A DNA stretch of 64,000 bases from Gynuella sunshinyii YC6258 (GTDB lineage Bacteria > Pseudomonadota > Gammaproteobacteria > Pseudomonadales > Natronospirillaceae): assembly GCF_000940805.1 (NCBI RefSeq), contig NZ_CP007142.1:1650593-1714592 (forward strand), written 5' to 3'. The notes beneath the pieces were generated by a model. That model was given only the letters and a program-made list of their open reading frames with translations. It was not told the origin of the DNA and searched no databases. Below are positions 1 through 8,382 of this stretch, piece by piece (the first letter of the stretch is position 1; each line of letters starts with the position of its first letter). A program made the position numbers and the translations under genes.

Positions 1-1724
1 TGTTCATGACAGTAACCTCAGTTCAGGCAGCCGGACCAGATGCCCAGTTTGCAGATGATGGCACCTTTCTCAGTAATCGTCTTATCGTCAAATACAAAGA
101 ACCGCAAAATACCGTGCTGAACAGTTCAGCCATTGTTGAACAGCTGGAAGCACAACAGCAGGAAATAAAAGCAAGAGTGGATCAGATTGCTCAGGAAGTA
201 GGTGAAAATCTGACGTTGATGCGGCAACTGAAAACCGGTGCGAGTCTGATTCAAACCGATGAACTGAAAAATCAGTACGAACTGAAACAACTGGCCAACA
301 AAATGATGCAGGATCCGGCAGTGGAATATGCTGAGCCGGATATTCTCTATCATGCCAGTATGGTCCCCAATGATACCCGCTATCAATATCAGTGGAACCT
401 GCAGGATACGACCGGGGGTATGAACATGCCTTCGGCCTGGAATCTGGCCAATGGCCAGGGTGTTGTTATTGCCGTACTGGATACCGGCTATTTGCCGCAT
501 GCTGATCTGATAGCCAACCTGATTATTCCCGGTTACGACATGATTGGCGACACAGAAATCTCTGCCGATGGAAATGGCCGTGACAGTGATGCTTTGGATC
601 CGGGTTCCTGGGCCCAACCAGGGGTCTGTGCTCAAGGTGACAACGGTCACAACAGTTCCTGGCATGGTACACACGTCAGTGGTATTGCCGCTGCACTTGC
701 CAATAACGGCATGGGAGTCGCGGGTGTGGCCTATAATGCCCGCATTCTGCCAGTGCGGGTGTTGGGTACTTGCGATTTTGGCTGGATGTCGGATTTTGCC
801 GATGCAGTGATTTGGGCAGCTGGCGGTAATGTGTCGGGTACACCCGAAAACCTGAATCCGGCACAAGTGATCAATCTGAGTCTTGGTGGTTCATCGCCGA
901 ACGGTTGTAGCCAGACCCAGCAACAGGCCATTAATCAGGCCAGAGCGTTGGGCGCAACGGTTGTGGTCGCAGCCGGCAATGCCAATATCGACGCAAGAAC
1001 GATTGAGCCAGCCAACTGTAGTGGCGTGATTACCGTTGCTGCAACCAATGCCGATGGCGGCAAAGCCAGCTATTCCAACTACGGCTCGGTTATCGATCTG
1101 TCTGCGCCAGGTGGTGATAGCGGGCAGGGTATTCTGTCCACCCTGAACGGTGGTCAACGCTATGCTGAAGATCAGCCATATTATGAGTACTACATGGGCA
1201 CCAGCATGGCGACACCTCATGTGTCCGGTGTTGCGGCGCTGTTGTATTCCGTCAAGCCGAATATCACTCCAGATGAAGTTGAATCGATATTGGTCAGTAC
1301 GGCCCGTCCATTCCCGGCAAATTGCTCACAATGTGGCAGCGGTATTGTGGATCCGACAGCAGCACTGCAAGTGCTATTGGGACAGACTCAGACATCCCCG
1401 GACAATGTCGACGATGACGTGTTAAGCAATGGAATCAGCAAAACCGATATTTCCGTTAACCTTGGAGAGCAGGTGTTTTATCGTGTTGAAGTGCCATCCG
1501 GAGTCTCAACTCTGGACATTTATACCGAGGGTGGAACAGGAGATATAGACTTGTACGTCCGCTATGGCATGGCGCCTGATAATGACAGCTATGACTGCCG
1601 TCCTTATGTCTACGGTAATCAGGAACGTTGCAGCTTTAACTCACCCAGTTCAGGTGTGTATTACATCATGCTGGATGGTTATAGCCGCAGCCGGAATGTG
1701 AAATTAACCGCTCAGTATCAATAA
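1..1724 (+). CDS. Secreted S8 subtilisin-like serine protease with C-terminal PPC domain (5' end outside window)
   Basis: This is a subtilase that would cleave proteins outside the cytoplasm. Counting from the ATG at position 6, the catalytic triad is visible as Asp159 (AVLDTGY), His220 (WHGTHVSG) and Ser400 (GTSMATPHVSG). Residues about 20-115 look like an inhibitor-type propeptide, and the last 90 residues form a bacterial pre-peptidase C-terminal (PPC) domain, normally removed during secretion. The reading frame is open to the left edge and no signal peptide lies after the ATG, so the true start and signal sequence are probably outside the window. The extended family is clear; the substrate is unknown. 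Confidence 0.93.
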   Translation, partial: FMTVTSVQAAGPDAQFADDGTFLSNRLIVKYKEPQNTVLNSSAIVEQLEAQQQEIKARVDQIAQEVGENLTLMRQLKTGASLIQTDELKNQYELKQLANKMMQDPAVEYAEPDILYHASMVPNDTRYQYQWNLQDTTGGMNMPSAWNLANGQGVVIAVLDTGYLPHADLIANLIIPGYDMIGDTEISADGNGRDSDALDPGSWAQPGVCAQGDNGHNSSWHGTHVSGIAAALANNGMGVAGVAYNARILPVRVLGTCDFGWMSDFADAVIWAAGGNVSGTPENLNPAQVINLSLGGSSPNGCSQTQQQAINQARALGATVVVAAGNANIDARTIEPANCSGVITVAATNADGGKASYSNYGSVIDLSAPGGDSGQGILSTLNGGQRYAEDQPYYEYYMGTSMATPHVSGVAALLYSVKPNITPDEVESILVSTARPFPANCSQCGSGIVDPTAALQVLLGQTQTSPDNVDDDVLSNGISKTDISVNLGEQVFYRVEVPSGVSTLDIYTEGGTGDIDLYVRYGMAPDNDSYDCRPYVYGNQERCSFNSPSSGVYYIMLDGYSRSRNVKLTAQYQ

Positions 1725-1793
1725 CCGGGCTGAAGCAGTCTGAAACATTTGGATACGAGTACTGACAACGACATGTCAGACAAAAGCTCCAAA

Positions 1794-1820
1794 CAAAAAA
1801 AGAGGCTCGGGAGAGCCTCT
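1794..1820 (-). terminator. Rho-independent terminator of ahpF
   Basis: AGAGGCTC (1801-1808) and GAGCCTCT (1813-1820) form a perfect 8-bp stem with a GGGA loop. Read on the minus strand it is followed by a U-rich tract (complement of the A run at 1791-1800), a classic intrinsic terminator just after the ahpF stop codon. The hairpin may also slow transcription from the protease gene on the other strand. Confidence 0.85.
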
Positions 1821-1842
1821 TGTGGTGGCATCCTGCTACGGT

Positions 1843-3399
1843 TTAATGCTTCAACAAATACTCAAACGCGGCCAGTGATGCTTTTGCCCCTTCGCCCATC
1901 GCAATCACGATCTGCTTGTACGGCACAGTGGTGACATCACCACAGGCAAAAATGCCGGGTTCACTGGTCTCACCTTTTTCATTGATCACCACCTCACCAA
2001 AACGGGTCATCTCCACCACGTCTTTCAAAAACGCGCTGTTCGGTACCAGACCGATCTGGACGAACACCCCGGCTAAATCCTGTGTCCGCACCTGTTCGGT
2101 TTCGCGGTCCTGATACTCGATGGCCGTGACCTTACCGTTATCGGCAATGATCTGGCGGGTCGCCACATTCTTCAGAATCGTGATGTTGTCGCGGGCTTCC
2201 GCCTGTTTCACCAACACCTGATCGGCCTTGAGTTCCGGCAGGAATTCAAACACCGTCACCGATTTCACGATACCGGCCAGATCCAGTGCCGCCTCGATGC
2301 CGGAGTTGCCGCCTCCGATCACCGCCACATCTTTACCCTTAAAGAACGGACCATCGCAGTGCGGGCAGTAGGCTACACCATTACCGATGTTTTCCTGCTC
2401 ACCCGGTACTCCAAGTTCACGCCATTTGGCACCGGTGGCAATGATCAGGGTTTTGGTCTCAAACGACTCCCCTGAAGACAGGTGTACGGTTTTCAATGCA
2501 CCCTTTTCAATGCGATCCACCCGTAAATGCTCACGCTTGGTGATGGTGTAATCATCCATATGCTGCTGTAACGCCCCGGCCAGTTCCGGTCCGGTGGTTT
2601 TAGGCACCGAAATCAGATTCTCGATACCCAGCGTATCCTTGACCTGACCGCCGATGCGATCCGCCACCATGGTCACCTTCAACCCCTTACGGGCTGCGTA
2701 GATGGCGGCAGCCACCCCGGCCGGACCGCCACCAATCACCGTGACATCCTGTACCGGCAGTTGTTCGCCTGTCTGACTGCCCTGAGTGATACCGGGATAC
2801 TTCTCAATCAGCTTCTCCAACAGCTTAGCGGTATCGATCTTGCCATTGGCGAACACCTCGCCATTCAGATACACCGTTGGAACCCCTTGGATATTGCGGC
2901 TCTCGATCACATCCTGAAACACCCCGCCCTCAATCATCTCCGTGCGGATATGCGGATTCAGCAAGGCAAACTGATTCAGCGCCTGGACCACGTCCGGGCA
3001 GTTATGGCAACTCAGGCTCACAAACACCTCAAAGTGCAGATCCTCCTGAACGCCGGTAATGATCTTCTGAATTGACTCATCGAGCTTCAAAGGGGTGCCG
3101 GCAGACTGTAATACCGCCAGCACCAGAGAATTAAATTCATGACCGCCGGGAATACCGGAAAACACAATGCCATTGGGTTCATTGTCCACTTCCAGCACAA
3201 AGCTCAGCGGGCTGCGTACCTGACCGGCGAGATCGCGCTGTTCAAACCGGACCTTGTCGGAGATTGAGGCAAAGTCGGTTAAAAACGACACCAACTCATC
3301 GCGTTTGGCGTGTTCACCGGTTTGCAGCACCAGTGTCACGGTACGGGTCATGTTGGCGGTATAACTTTTCAGTGCGGTTTTAATATCATTCGTTAACAT
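1843..3399 (-). CDS. ahpF: Alkyl hydroperoxide reductase subunit F
   Basis: This flavoprotein disulfide reductase passes electrons from NADH to AhpC in the peroxide-scavenging system. Two redox pairs are visible: CHNC in the N-terminal thioredoxin-like domain ([10 protein letters not shown]) and CPHC in the thioredoxin-reductase-like part ([10 protein letters not shown]). FAD- and NAD-binding glycine motifs are also present ([24 protein letters not shown]), as is the closing ACGDVTTVP motif. I chose the ATG at 3399 (518 aa, starting MLTNDIK), which matches the family N terminus; an in-frame ATG at 3441 would add 14 residues unlike the family. The gene lies directly downstream of ahpC on the same strand, so co-transcription is likely. 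Confidence 0.95.
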   Translation of the reverse strand: MLTNDIKTALKSYTANMTRTVTLVLQTGEHAKRDELVSFLTDFASISDKVRFEQRDLAGQVRSPLSFVLEVDNEPNGIVFSGIPGGHEFNSLVLAVLQSAGTPLKLDESIQKIITGVQEDLHFEVFVSLSCHNCPDVVQALNQFALLNPHIRTEMIEGGVFQDVIESRNIQGVPTVYLNGEVFANGKIDTAKLLEKLIEKYPGITQGSQTGEQLPVQDVTVIGGGPAGVAAAIYAARKGLKVTMVADRIGGQVKDTLGIENLISVPKTTGPELAGALQQHMDDYTITKREHLRVDRIEKGALKTVHLSSGESFETKTLIIATGAKWRELGVPGEQENIGNGVAYCPHCDGPFFKGKDVAVIGGGNSGIEAALDLAGIVKSVTVFEFLPELKADQVLVKQAEARDNITILKNVATRQIIADNGKVTAIEYQDRETEQVRTQDLAGVFVQIGLVPNSAFLKDVVEMTRFGEVVINEKGETSEPGIFACGDVTTVPYKQIVIAMGEGAKASLAAFEYLLKH

Positions 3400-3599
3400 G
3401 GTGACTGCCTGATTGTCCTGATGAATACGATGTTCAAACATATGTCAAAGGTGTCAGCCAGCCGCCCGGACCCACAGTATGACGGCACTCGTACTGTGTA
3501 GGGTTGGTAGATTATGGCAGGACGGCTGACTGACGAACGCTTATCAGACCTGGCGGCGATGCGGACACCACCACCGGGTCATACCAAGTTCTGGGGGTC

Positions 3600-4163
3600 T
3601 TAGATCTTGCCGACCAGATCCAGACTTGGGGTCAAAGTGGCTTCGCCTTCTTCCCAGGCGGCCGGGCAGACTTCGCCGTCGTGGTTAGCCACGTACTGAG
3701 CGGCTTTAACCTTACGGATCATGTCTTTGGCAGAACGGCCGATGCCCAGATCATGGATCTCAGCCACTTTCACCACCCCTTCCGGGTTGATCAGGTAAGT
3801 ACCACGCAGCGCCTGATGATCCGCTTCGATCATGATGTCGAATCCGCGGGTAATGGTGCCCGTAGGATCGGCCAGCATTGGGTAAGTGATGGTGCTGATG
3901 GCATCACTGGTGTCGTGCCAGGCTTTGTGGACGAAATGAGAGTCGGTTGAAACCGAGTAGACTTCCACACCCAGTTTTTGGAATTCTGCGTAATGCTTCT
4001 GCATGTCTTCCAGTTCAGTTGGGCAGACGAAAGTGAAGTCGGCAGGGTAGAAAATGAAAATGGCCCAGCTGCCTTTCACATCTTCAGAGGTGATGGTTTT
4101 GAACTCACCGTTGTGGAACGCCTGAACTGAAAATTCCGGGATTTCTTTGTTGATAATAGACAT
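3600..4163 (-). CDS. ahpC: Alkyl hydroperoxide reductase subunit C (2-Cys peroxiredoxin)
   Basis: This peroxiredoxin reduces hydrogen peroxide and organic hydroperoxides and is recycled by AhpF. The peroxidatic cysteine lies in [10 protein letters not shown] (about residue 47) and the resolving cysteine in GEVCPAAW (about residue 166). The length of 187 residues equals the usual enterobacterial AhpC length. A good ribosome-binding site (AGAGGA) precedes the ATG. The 158-bp gap to ahpF holds a short hairpin (ACAGTA with TACTGT, about 3473-3496) that may tune relative expression. Control by OxyR is usual for the family, but I could not confirm an OxyR site by eye. Confidence 0.97.
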   Translation of the reverse strand: MSIINKEIPEFSVQAFHNGEFKTITSEDVKGSWAIFIFYPADFTFVCPTELEDMQKHYAEFQKLGVEVYSVSTDSHFVHKAWHDTSDAISTITYPMLADPTGTITRGFDIMIEADHQALRGTYLINPEGVVKVAEIHDLGIGRSAKDMIRKVKAAQYVANHDGEVCPAAWEEGEATLTPSLDLVGKI

Positions 4164-4254
4164 GTTTTTTTCCTCTTGTGGTTCAACGATGCTGGTCTTG
4201 AGCGCCAGCGTTGAGAGGCATATTACGAGTCACTTATGATTTGATAAATTGAAT

Positions 4255-4279
4255 AAAATCGATCTCTTTGATCGATTTT
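4255..4279. promoter_or_regulatory. Perfect 10-bp inverted repeat upstream of ahpC
   Basis: AAAATCGATC and GATCGATTTT flank a TCTTT spacer, about 90 bp upstream of the ahpC start codon and 55 bp downstream of the methyltransferase stop. It could be a terminator for the methyltransferase or an operator for ahpC. It does not match the textbook OxyR spacing. Confidence 0.45.
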
Positions 4280-4300
4280 TTGGATCGGTTGTAAAGTGAT

Positions 4301-4321
4301 CAGCCTGATGTCACCAGGCTG
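4301..4321 (-). terminator. Possible terminator hairpin after the methyltransferase gene
   Basis: CAGCCTG and CAGGCTG form a 7-bp stem with a 7-nt loop, 14 bp after the methyltransferase stop. It lacks a clear U tract, so it may work together with the 4255-4279 repeat. Confidence 0.4.
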
Positions 4322-4334
4322 AGACGAGAACTGA

Positions 4335-5363
4335 TCAACGCTGGCTGAGGCTCAGCTGCAACGGCGCCATCGGTGTATTGCGGACTTCACTGCAACGGTT
4401 ATGACGAAAACCGGTTTGTTCCAGCAGTGTCAGCCAATCCGCCTGTGTTGGCACAAACCGGCCCTGCAGACGCATGGGCGTATAGAATGGCAATATCTCG
4501 GCCGCACTGGCAGCATCGTTCTGGCGTAGTGCGTGAGCACTGACAAATATTCCGCCTGGTCGCAGCGCCTGAAAGATCTTCTTCAGGGCCAGATCCGGTG
4601 CCGCCATAAAATGCATGACCGACACACAGATGATCAGGTCGTAGTCGCTGCCGATGTCATCCGTTTCGATATTGCCGCCCAACGTGCAGATCCGTGAACT
4701 CAAACCAGCGTCGCGGATATTCTCAGCCGCCACCTCTGCGGTATCCGGCAGATCGAACAGCGTACCGCGGAGCGCCGAAAATTGCCGCGCCAGAGCAATG
4801 GCCAGAAACCCCGGGCCACCGCCAAGATCCAGAAACCGCCCTTGTGTTGGCAGTTCTTCCAGCTGAGTGAGTGCTTGCATGAGTGCCGGTGCCGCAACGA
4901 TGCTCTGCTCCTGGCCGATCTGCACCCGCGCTGCCGTCGCCCAGCTGCCGCCCGCCGTAAACGGTGCATGACCGGCTTCATCGTCCGGATTCGATAATTG
5001 AAACTGGTCTGCCATCAGCTGGCTGGAACGTTGAAGCGATGCATAACGGAACTGCCAGGCTTCCCGGCAGTTATGATCGCTGCTCTCCATAAAATACTGT
5101 TGTGCCAATGAGCTGGTTTGAAACAAGGGCTCAGCAGTTCCGTGATAGCGTGTTAACAGCCCCATACTCCAGAGCAGTTCCAGCAGTGCTTCGGCTTGCC
5201 CAGGCTCCAGCCCAAGACTGTCAGCAGCCTCGGCAGCGCCCGTCGGCTGCTGTAAATGCCCGAACACATCGCGTGTCAGGGCAATATTTAACGCGGTTGC
5301 CTGAATGGGCGCGGCAGCCAGATTCCAGAACGGTTGTAGCGGATGTGCTGAAAGAAATGACAT
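4335..5363 (-). CDS. Class I SAM-dependent O-methyltransferase (acetylserotonin/plant-type Methyltransf_2 fold)
   Basis: This enzyme is predicted to transfer a methyl group from S-adenosylmethionine to a small hydroxylated molecule. Residues 1-90 look like the winged-helix dimerisation domain of this family (LLELLWSMGLL). The SAM-binding motif I is DLGGGPGFLA at about residue 178, and later motifs include DLIICVSVMHF and LRPGG. The length of 342 residues is normal. AGGAG sits 7 nt before the ATG. It is divergent from an AraC regulator, and the shared promoter region holds a Fur-like element, so iron-responsive control is possible. The substrate cannot be read from sequence. Confidence 0.85.
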   Translation of the reverse strand: MSFLSAHPLQPFWNLAAAPIQATALNIALTRDVFGHLQQPTGAAEAADSLGLEPGQAEALLELLWSMGLLTRYHGTAEPLFQTSSLAQQYFMESSDHNCREAWQFRYASLQRSSQLMADQFQLSNPDDEAGHAPFTAGGSWATAARVQIGQEQSIVAAPALMQALTQLEELPTQGRFLDLGGGPGFLAIALARQFSALRGTLFDLPDTAEVAAENIRDAGLSSRICTLGGNIETDDIGSDYDLIICVSVMHFMAAPDLALKKIFQALRPGGIFVSAHALRQNDAASAAEILPFYTPMRLQGRFVPTQADWLTLLEQTGFRHNRCSEVRNTPMAPLQLSLSQR

Positions 5364-5438
5364 GAAAGACTCCTTGATGAATGAATGACCGGAGATCCGG
5401 CTTGTTCAGAGAACACCACCATGGTAGGTTTTGCTTTA

Positions 5439-5458
5439 ACGAGATTCATTCTCAATAA
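5439..5458. promoter_or_regulatory. Fur-box-like element in divergent promoter
   Basis: On the minus strand the region reads TTGAGAATGAATCTCGTTA. Its core GAGAATGAATCTC is a near palindrome resembling the ferric-uptake-regulator box. It lies between the start codons of the methyltransferase (5363) and the AraC gene (5461), very close to the latter. This is pattern recognition only. Confidence 0.45.
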
Positions 5459-5460
5459 CG

Positions 5461-6402
5461 ATGCATTCGGGCGATTCTGCTATGAAAACCGGCGTCAACA
5501 TGGCGACAGCAACTTCTCCGGGCTATCGGAGCCATATTCACAACGCTGACTGGGGCCGGTGGCAAAGTTCCTCATTTCAATGTGACAACGGGTTAGTGTT
5601 GACTCACTCTCAGTTGACACTGCAGCAACCCTGGCAACAGATCCGCTGCCAGCGGCATTCCGAACGCCGGCTGGTAATGACATATGCTGTACAGGGTTAC
5701 TCTGAGTTTCAGGATGAACAGGGGCATTGTTTGCGTTTTGAATCCGGTCAGCTGGTCACCAGTGTCTACCGCAATGGCATCGGTCAGCGTAGTTATCCCC
5801 GGGCCGATAACATCAATCAGCTGCGTCTGGTGGTGACGGAATCTGCCCTGCAACGCTATATCGGAGAATCGCGCTGTGCGCAGGTATTTGGCCCGGCCAT
5901 GGGCACACAGGAAACATTTCGGCTGCTGAACAGTGAGACAGCGGTCAGTGAACAGTTGCAGGCATTGGCCATACAACCCATGCAGCTGTTGGATGGATTG
6001 AGTCGCAGGGCGATGGCGTTTAGCTGGCTGGCAGAACAGTTACAACGACTCGATACTATTGGGATGCGGCGTGATTCCTTGAATCCGGGAGCCCGGCAAC
6101 AGCTCAACCGGATTACTGGATACATTCGTGAGCATCTCGACCACCCCCTGGCTTATGCCGATATTTGCAGGGCCTGTGCGGTGAGTGAGTACCAACTGAA
6201 AAGCCTGTTTCGGCAGCTGTTGCACACCACGCCGGGTCAATACGTGCTGCACTTGCGCATGCAACAGGCCCGGCAACTGCTGGCCGAGGGCTATCGGGTT
6301 GCCCAGGTGGCTTACCGGGTGGGTTACGCACATCCTAATAATTTTACCGCAGCGTATCGACGCATCTACGGTCATTCACCGCGAGCGTATGATCGGTATT
6401 GA
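5461..6402 (+). CDS. AraC-family transcriptional regulator (PchR-like layout)
   Basis: This is a DNA-binding regulator with a variable N-terminal sensing region and a C-terminal double helix-turn-helix of the AraC type at about residues 212-313 (YADICRACAVSEYQLKSLF, then VAQVAYRVGYAHPNNFTAAY). The N-terminal region resembles regulators of siderophore genes such as PchR, an impression rather than a proven match. Alternative in-frame starts exist at 5482 and 5500, and none has a strong Shine-Dalgarno sequence. It probably controls the divergent methyltransferase gene. Its last few codons are part of the tandem duplication that follows. Confidence 0.88.
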   Translation: MHSGDSAMKTGVNMATATSPGYRSHIHNADWGRWQSSSFQCDNGLVLTHSQLTLQQPWQQIRCQRHSERRLVMTYAVQGYSEFQDEQGHCLRFESGQLVTSVYRNGIGQRSYPRADNINQLRLVVTESALQRYIGESRCAQVFGPAMGTQETFRLLNSETAVSEQLQALAIQPMQLLDGLSRRAMAFSWLAEQLQRLDTIGMRRDSLNPGARQQLNRITGYIREHLDHPLAYADICRACAVSEYQLKSLFRQLLHTTPGQYVLHLRMQQARQLLAEGYRVAQVAYRVGYAHPNNFTAAYRRIYGHSPRAYDRY

Positions 6403-6424
6403 ATCCTGTAGCCGGTTCGACTGC

Positions 6425-6727
6425 CTATGACTTCAAATCTCCCGGCAGGGTGAGCAGGGTACGGCACAGATTCAGAATCACGGTCAGGCCTTTTGCTGCG
6501 TCCCGGTCCAGCTCAAATAGTTCCAATTCTTCATGCACCGACAACAGCCGTTGCACATAGGCCAGTATCGAGCTGACCTGGGTTGCCACATCGGTCGATT
6601 GATCAGACAAACCAAAGGCATGGATATCCAGCAATACCAGCGGCTGGCCGGCAAAATCAACCGCAGAGAGATAGTTGCGCCGATACAGCGCGAGAGATTG
6701 AACTTCAGAAAGACGGATTTCAGACAT
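6425..6727 (-). CDS. Conserved small helical protein, copy 1 (100 aa, unknown function)
   Basis: I do not recognise this protein. It is 100 residues long, predicted mostly helical, acidic in the middle (SVHEELELFELDRD), and has no signal peptide or transmembrane segment. The start MSEIRLSEVQ is supported by AGGAG 8 nt upstream. Its protein sequence is identical to the copy at 7071-7373, while the DNA carries a few silent changes, which indicates selection on the protein. The ribosome-binding site is part of a segment that can pair with a loop in the upstream leader, so translational control is likely. Confidence 0.75.
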   Translation of the reverse strand: MSEIRLSEVQSLALYRRNYLSAVDFAGQPLVLLDIHAFGLSDQSTDVATQVSSILAYVQRLLSVHEELELFELDRDAAKGLTVILNLCRTLLTLPGDLKS

Positions 6728-6985
6728 AGATAGAACTCCTGTAGGAATACTTTCTACCCCCAGCAGGTTGAGAGCTGTTGGGGGCAGGCCGAAACGGGTT
6801 CTCAACACCGTCCTACAGGAGACGGCCCAGCCGAAGCTGGCCCGCCCGGCCTGCCAAAACAAATGGGCACGCCAAAGCGTCGGTGCCAGAAGCGCAGAAA
6901 AAATCTGTGCTCTGGACCGCCTGTAGGTTCTCGGGGTTGAGAAGTCCCGGCGCTGGATTTTGCCAGCGCGGCAGTACATTAACCC
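6728..6985 (-). ncRNA. Structured leader RNA of the 100-aa gene, copy 1
   Basis: Read on the minus strand this leader contains: a hairpin GCGCTGG/CCAGCGC (6950-6969); segment a (6911-6946); a multibranch domain closed by CGGCCTGCC/GGCAGGCCG (6847-6855 with 6783-6791); inside that domain a 6-bp hairpin whose 8-nt loop is TCCTGTAG (6813-6820, segment b); and a 10-bp hairpin (6757-6766/6775-6784). The b loop is complementary both to CTACAGGA overlapping the Shine-Dalgarno (6737-6744) and to CTACAGG in segment a (6920-6926). TCTCAAC/GTTGAGA segments at 6767-6773, 6800-6806 and 6936-6942 allow a second set of alternative pairings. Copy 2 has different bases with the same pairings. Confidence 0.7.
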
Positions 6986-7070
6986 GATGCCGTGGGTGAG
7001 TAAAGGGGATGGCGCTTGCCGTTGCCGCGCGCGGATGATCGGTATTGAAGCCTGTAGCCGGTTCGACTGC

Positions 7071-7373
7071 CTATGACTTCAGATCTCCCGGCAGGGTAAG
7101 CAGGGTACGGCACAGATTCAGAATCACGGTCAGGCCTTTTGCTGCGTCCCGGTCCAGCTCAAATAGTTCCAGTTCCTCATGTACCGACAACAGCCGTTGC
7201 ACATAGGCCAGTATCGAGCTGACCTGGGTTGCCACGTCAGTCGATTGATCAGATAAACCAAAGGCATGGATATCCAGCAATACCAGCGGCTGGCCGGCAA
7301 AATCAACCGCAGAGAGATAGTTGCGCCGATACAGCGCGAGAGATTGAACTTCAGAAAGACGGATTTCAGACAT
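7071..7373 (-). CDS. Conserved small helical protein, copy 2 (100 aa, unknown function)
   Basis: This protein is residue-for-residue identical to the product of 6425-6727. The start codon context differs: GGAA replaces the strong AGGAG, because the segment overlapping the ribosome-binding site has been swapped for another sequence that still pairs with its own leader loop. Function is unknown. No mobile-element, toxin or DNA-binding motif can be recognised. Confidence 0.75.
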   Translation of the reverse strand: MSEIRLSEVQSLALYRRNYLSAVDFAGQPLVLLDIHAFGLSDQSTDVATQVSSILAYVQRLLSVHEELELFELDRDAAKGLTVILNLCRTLLTLPGDLKS

Positions 7374-7635
7374 AGATAGAGTTCCAGTAGACATTGATTT
7401 CCTGCCCCTAAAAAGTGATGAATTTTTTGGGGGCAGGCCGAAACGGGTCATCACAACCGCTCTACTGGAAGCGGTCCAGCCGAAGCTGGCCCGCCCGGCC
7501 TGCCAAAACAAATGGGCACGCCAAGGCGTAGGCTCCTGAGATGCAGAAAAAATCTGTGCTCTGGGCCACCAGTAGAGTTTTTCGGGGTGATGATTCCCGG
7601 CGCTGGATTTTGCCAGCGCGGCAGTACATTAACCC
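7374..7635 (-). ncRNA. Structured leader RNA of the 100-aa gene, copy 2
   Basis: The leader has the same architecture as copy 1 but different guide-like segments. The b hairpin is ACCGCT/AGCGGT (7456-7461/7470-7475 on the plus strand) with RNA loop TCCAGTAG. Its complement CTACTGGA overlaps the ribosome-binding site (7383-7390), and CTACTGG occurs again in segment a (7570-7576). The second set is GTGATGA/TCATCAC at 7415-7421, 7448-7454 and 7587-7593. The hairpin CCCCTAAAAA/TTTTTTGGGGG (7405-7414/7423-7433) replaces the unrelated stem of copy 1. Flanking constant parts are nearly unchanged. Confidence 0.7.
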
Positions 7636-7815
7636 GATGCCGGGGGTGAGTAAAGGGGATGGCGCTTGCCGTCGAGGGCCCAAAGCCCTGGCACGATGGT
7701 AAATCTGGCATGGAGAAACCACTCAGGCTTCTGCTTTGTCCGGCTGGCATCAGTGTCGCAGGCTTAGCTAAGCCATGTATGATACCCGCCCAAACAACGA
7801 CCTCAGACAAATCCT

Positions 7816-8382
7816 ATGAATATCGTGCTGGCGAACCATGCTGATTTACCGCCTTTTCTGGAATACCTGGAGCGTCAGCTACAGGATAACGGCACCCAAC
7901 AGACTCCATTGTTCCAACCGCTCTCAAGAAGCCAGAATACTCTGCCACCAGAGACTCGCGAGAAGTTTCAAAAGGGCATCGATGCCGAGTATGAGTCCGC
8001 CGATTGGCGCAAATTGTGGCTGGCGAAAAGTATCGCCGGCCAAATTATCGGTCATGTGGATTTGCGCCACTACGGCGATGAGCTCTGTCGTCATCGGGTG
8101 TTATTGGGGATGGGCGTTGATCACAAAAATCGTCAGCAGGGCGTTGGTACACAACTGGTGCATATGGCGTTAAATTTTTGTCATGATAACCAATGGATCG
8201 ATTGGCTTGATCTGCAGGTGTTATCTGACAATCTGCCGGCCAAACAACTGTATTTGCGGTGTGGTTTTGTGATCATTGGAGAAATCGCTGACTATTATCG
8301 TATTGATGGTGAGTCTGTATCAGAAACCCTCATGACGCAGGCCACTGATATTAAGCGACTCGTATTGACTACCGGGAAGTAA
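7816..8382 (+). CDS. GNAT-family N-acetyltransferase
   Basis: This is a GCN5-related acetyltransferase of 188 residues that would move an acetyl group from acetyl-CoA to an amine. Motif A is visible as LGMGVDHKNRQQGVGTQL (about residues 95-112), followed by the typical LQVLSDNLPAKQLYLRCGF segment. The substrate is unknown. It stands alone after the duplicated element. Confidence 0.85.
   Translation: MNIVLANHADLPPFLEYLERQLQDNGTQQTPLFQPLSRSQNTLPPETREKFQKGIDAEYESADWRKLWLAKSIAGQIIGHVDLRHYGDELCRHRVLLGMGVDHKNRQQGVGTQLVHMALNFCHDNQWIDWLDLQVLSDNLPAKQLYLRCGFVIIGEIADYYRIDGESVSETLMTQATDIKRLVLTTGK

Larger units (their letters stand above)
6389..7022. repeat. Tandem duplication, copy 1 (about 634 bp)
   Basis: This stretch matches 7035-7672 over its whole length, offset by 646 bp. 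It starts inside the last codons of the AraC gene (ATGATCGGTATTGA) and holds one small minus-strand gene with its structured leader. Most of the unit differs from copy 2 by only scattered bases, but several short segments in the leader are completely different. Confidence 0.9.
7035..7672. repeat. Tandem duplication, copy 2 (about 638 bp)
   Basis: This is the second copy of the unit at 6389-7022, separated from it by 12 unique bases. The repeat begins with the same araC-tail sequence, which shows that the duplication captured the 3' end of the regulator gene along with the small gene. Confidence 0.9.

Noticed and set aside
126-866. Long minus-strand reading frame opposite the subtilisin gene
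   Set aside because: It is the antisense shadow of a clear protease gene, with no recognisable protein features.
6728-6979. Upstream extension of the 100-aa frame to 184 codons
   Set aside because: The extension runs through the structured leader, is not matched in frame by copy 2, and bypasses the strong AGGAG start.
6425-7810. Duplicated element read as a group II intron, retron, integron cassette or IS
   Set aside because: No reverse transcriptase, domain V-like hairpin, attC core sites, transposase or terminal inverted repeats could be found. The complementary segments resemble guide pairs but do not fit intron exon-binding geometry.
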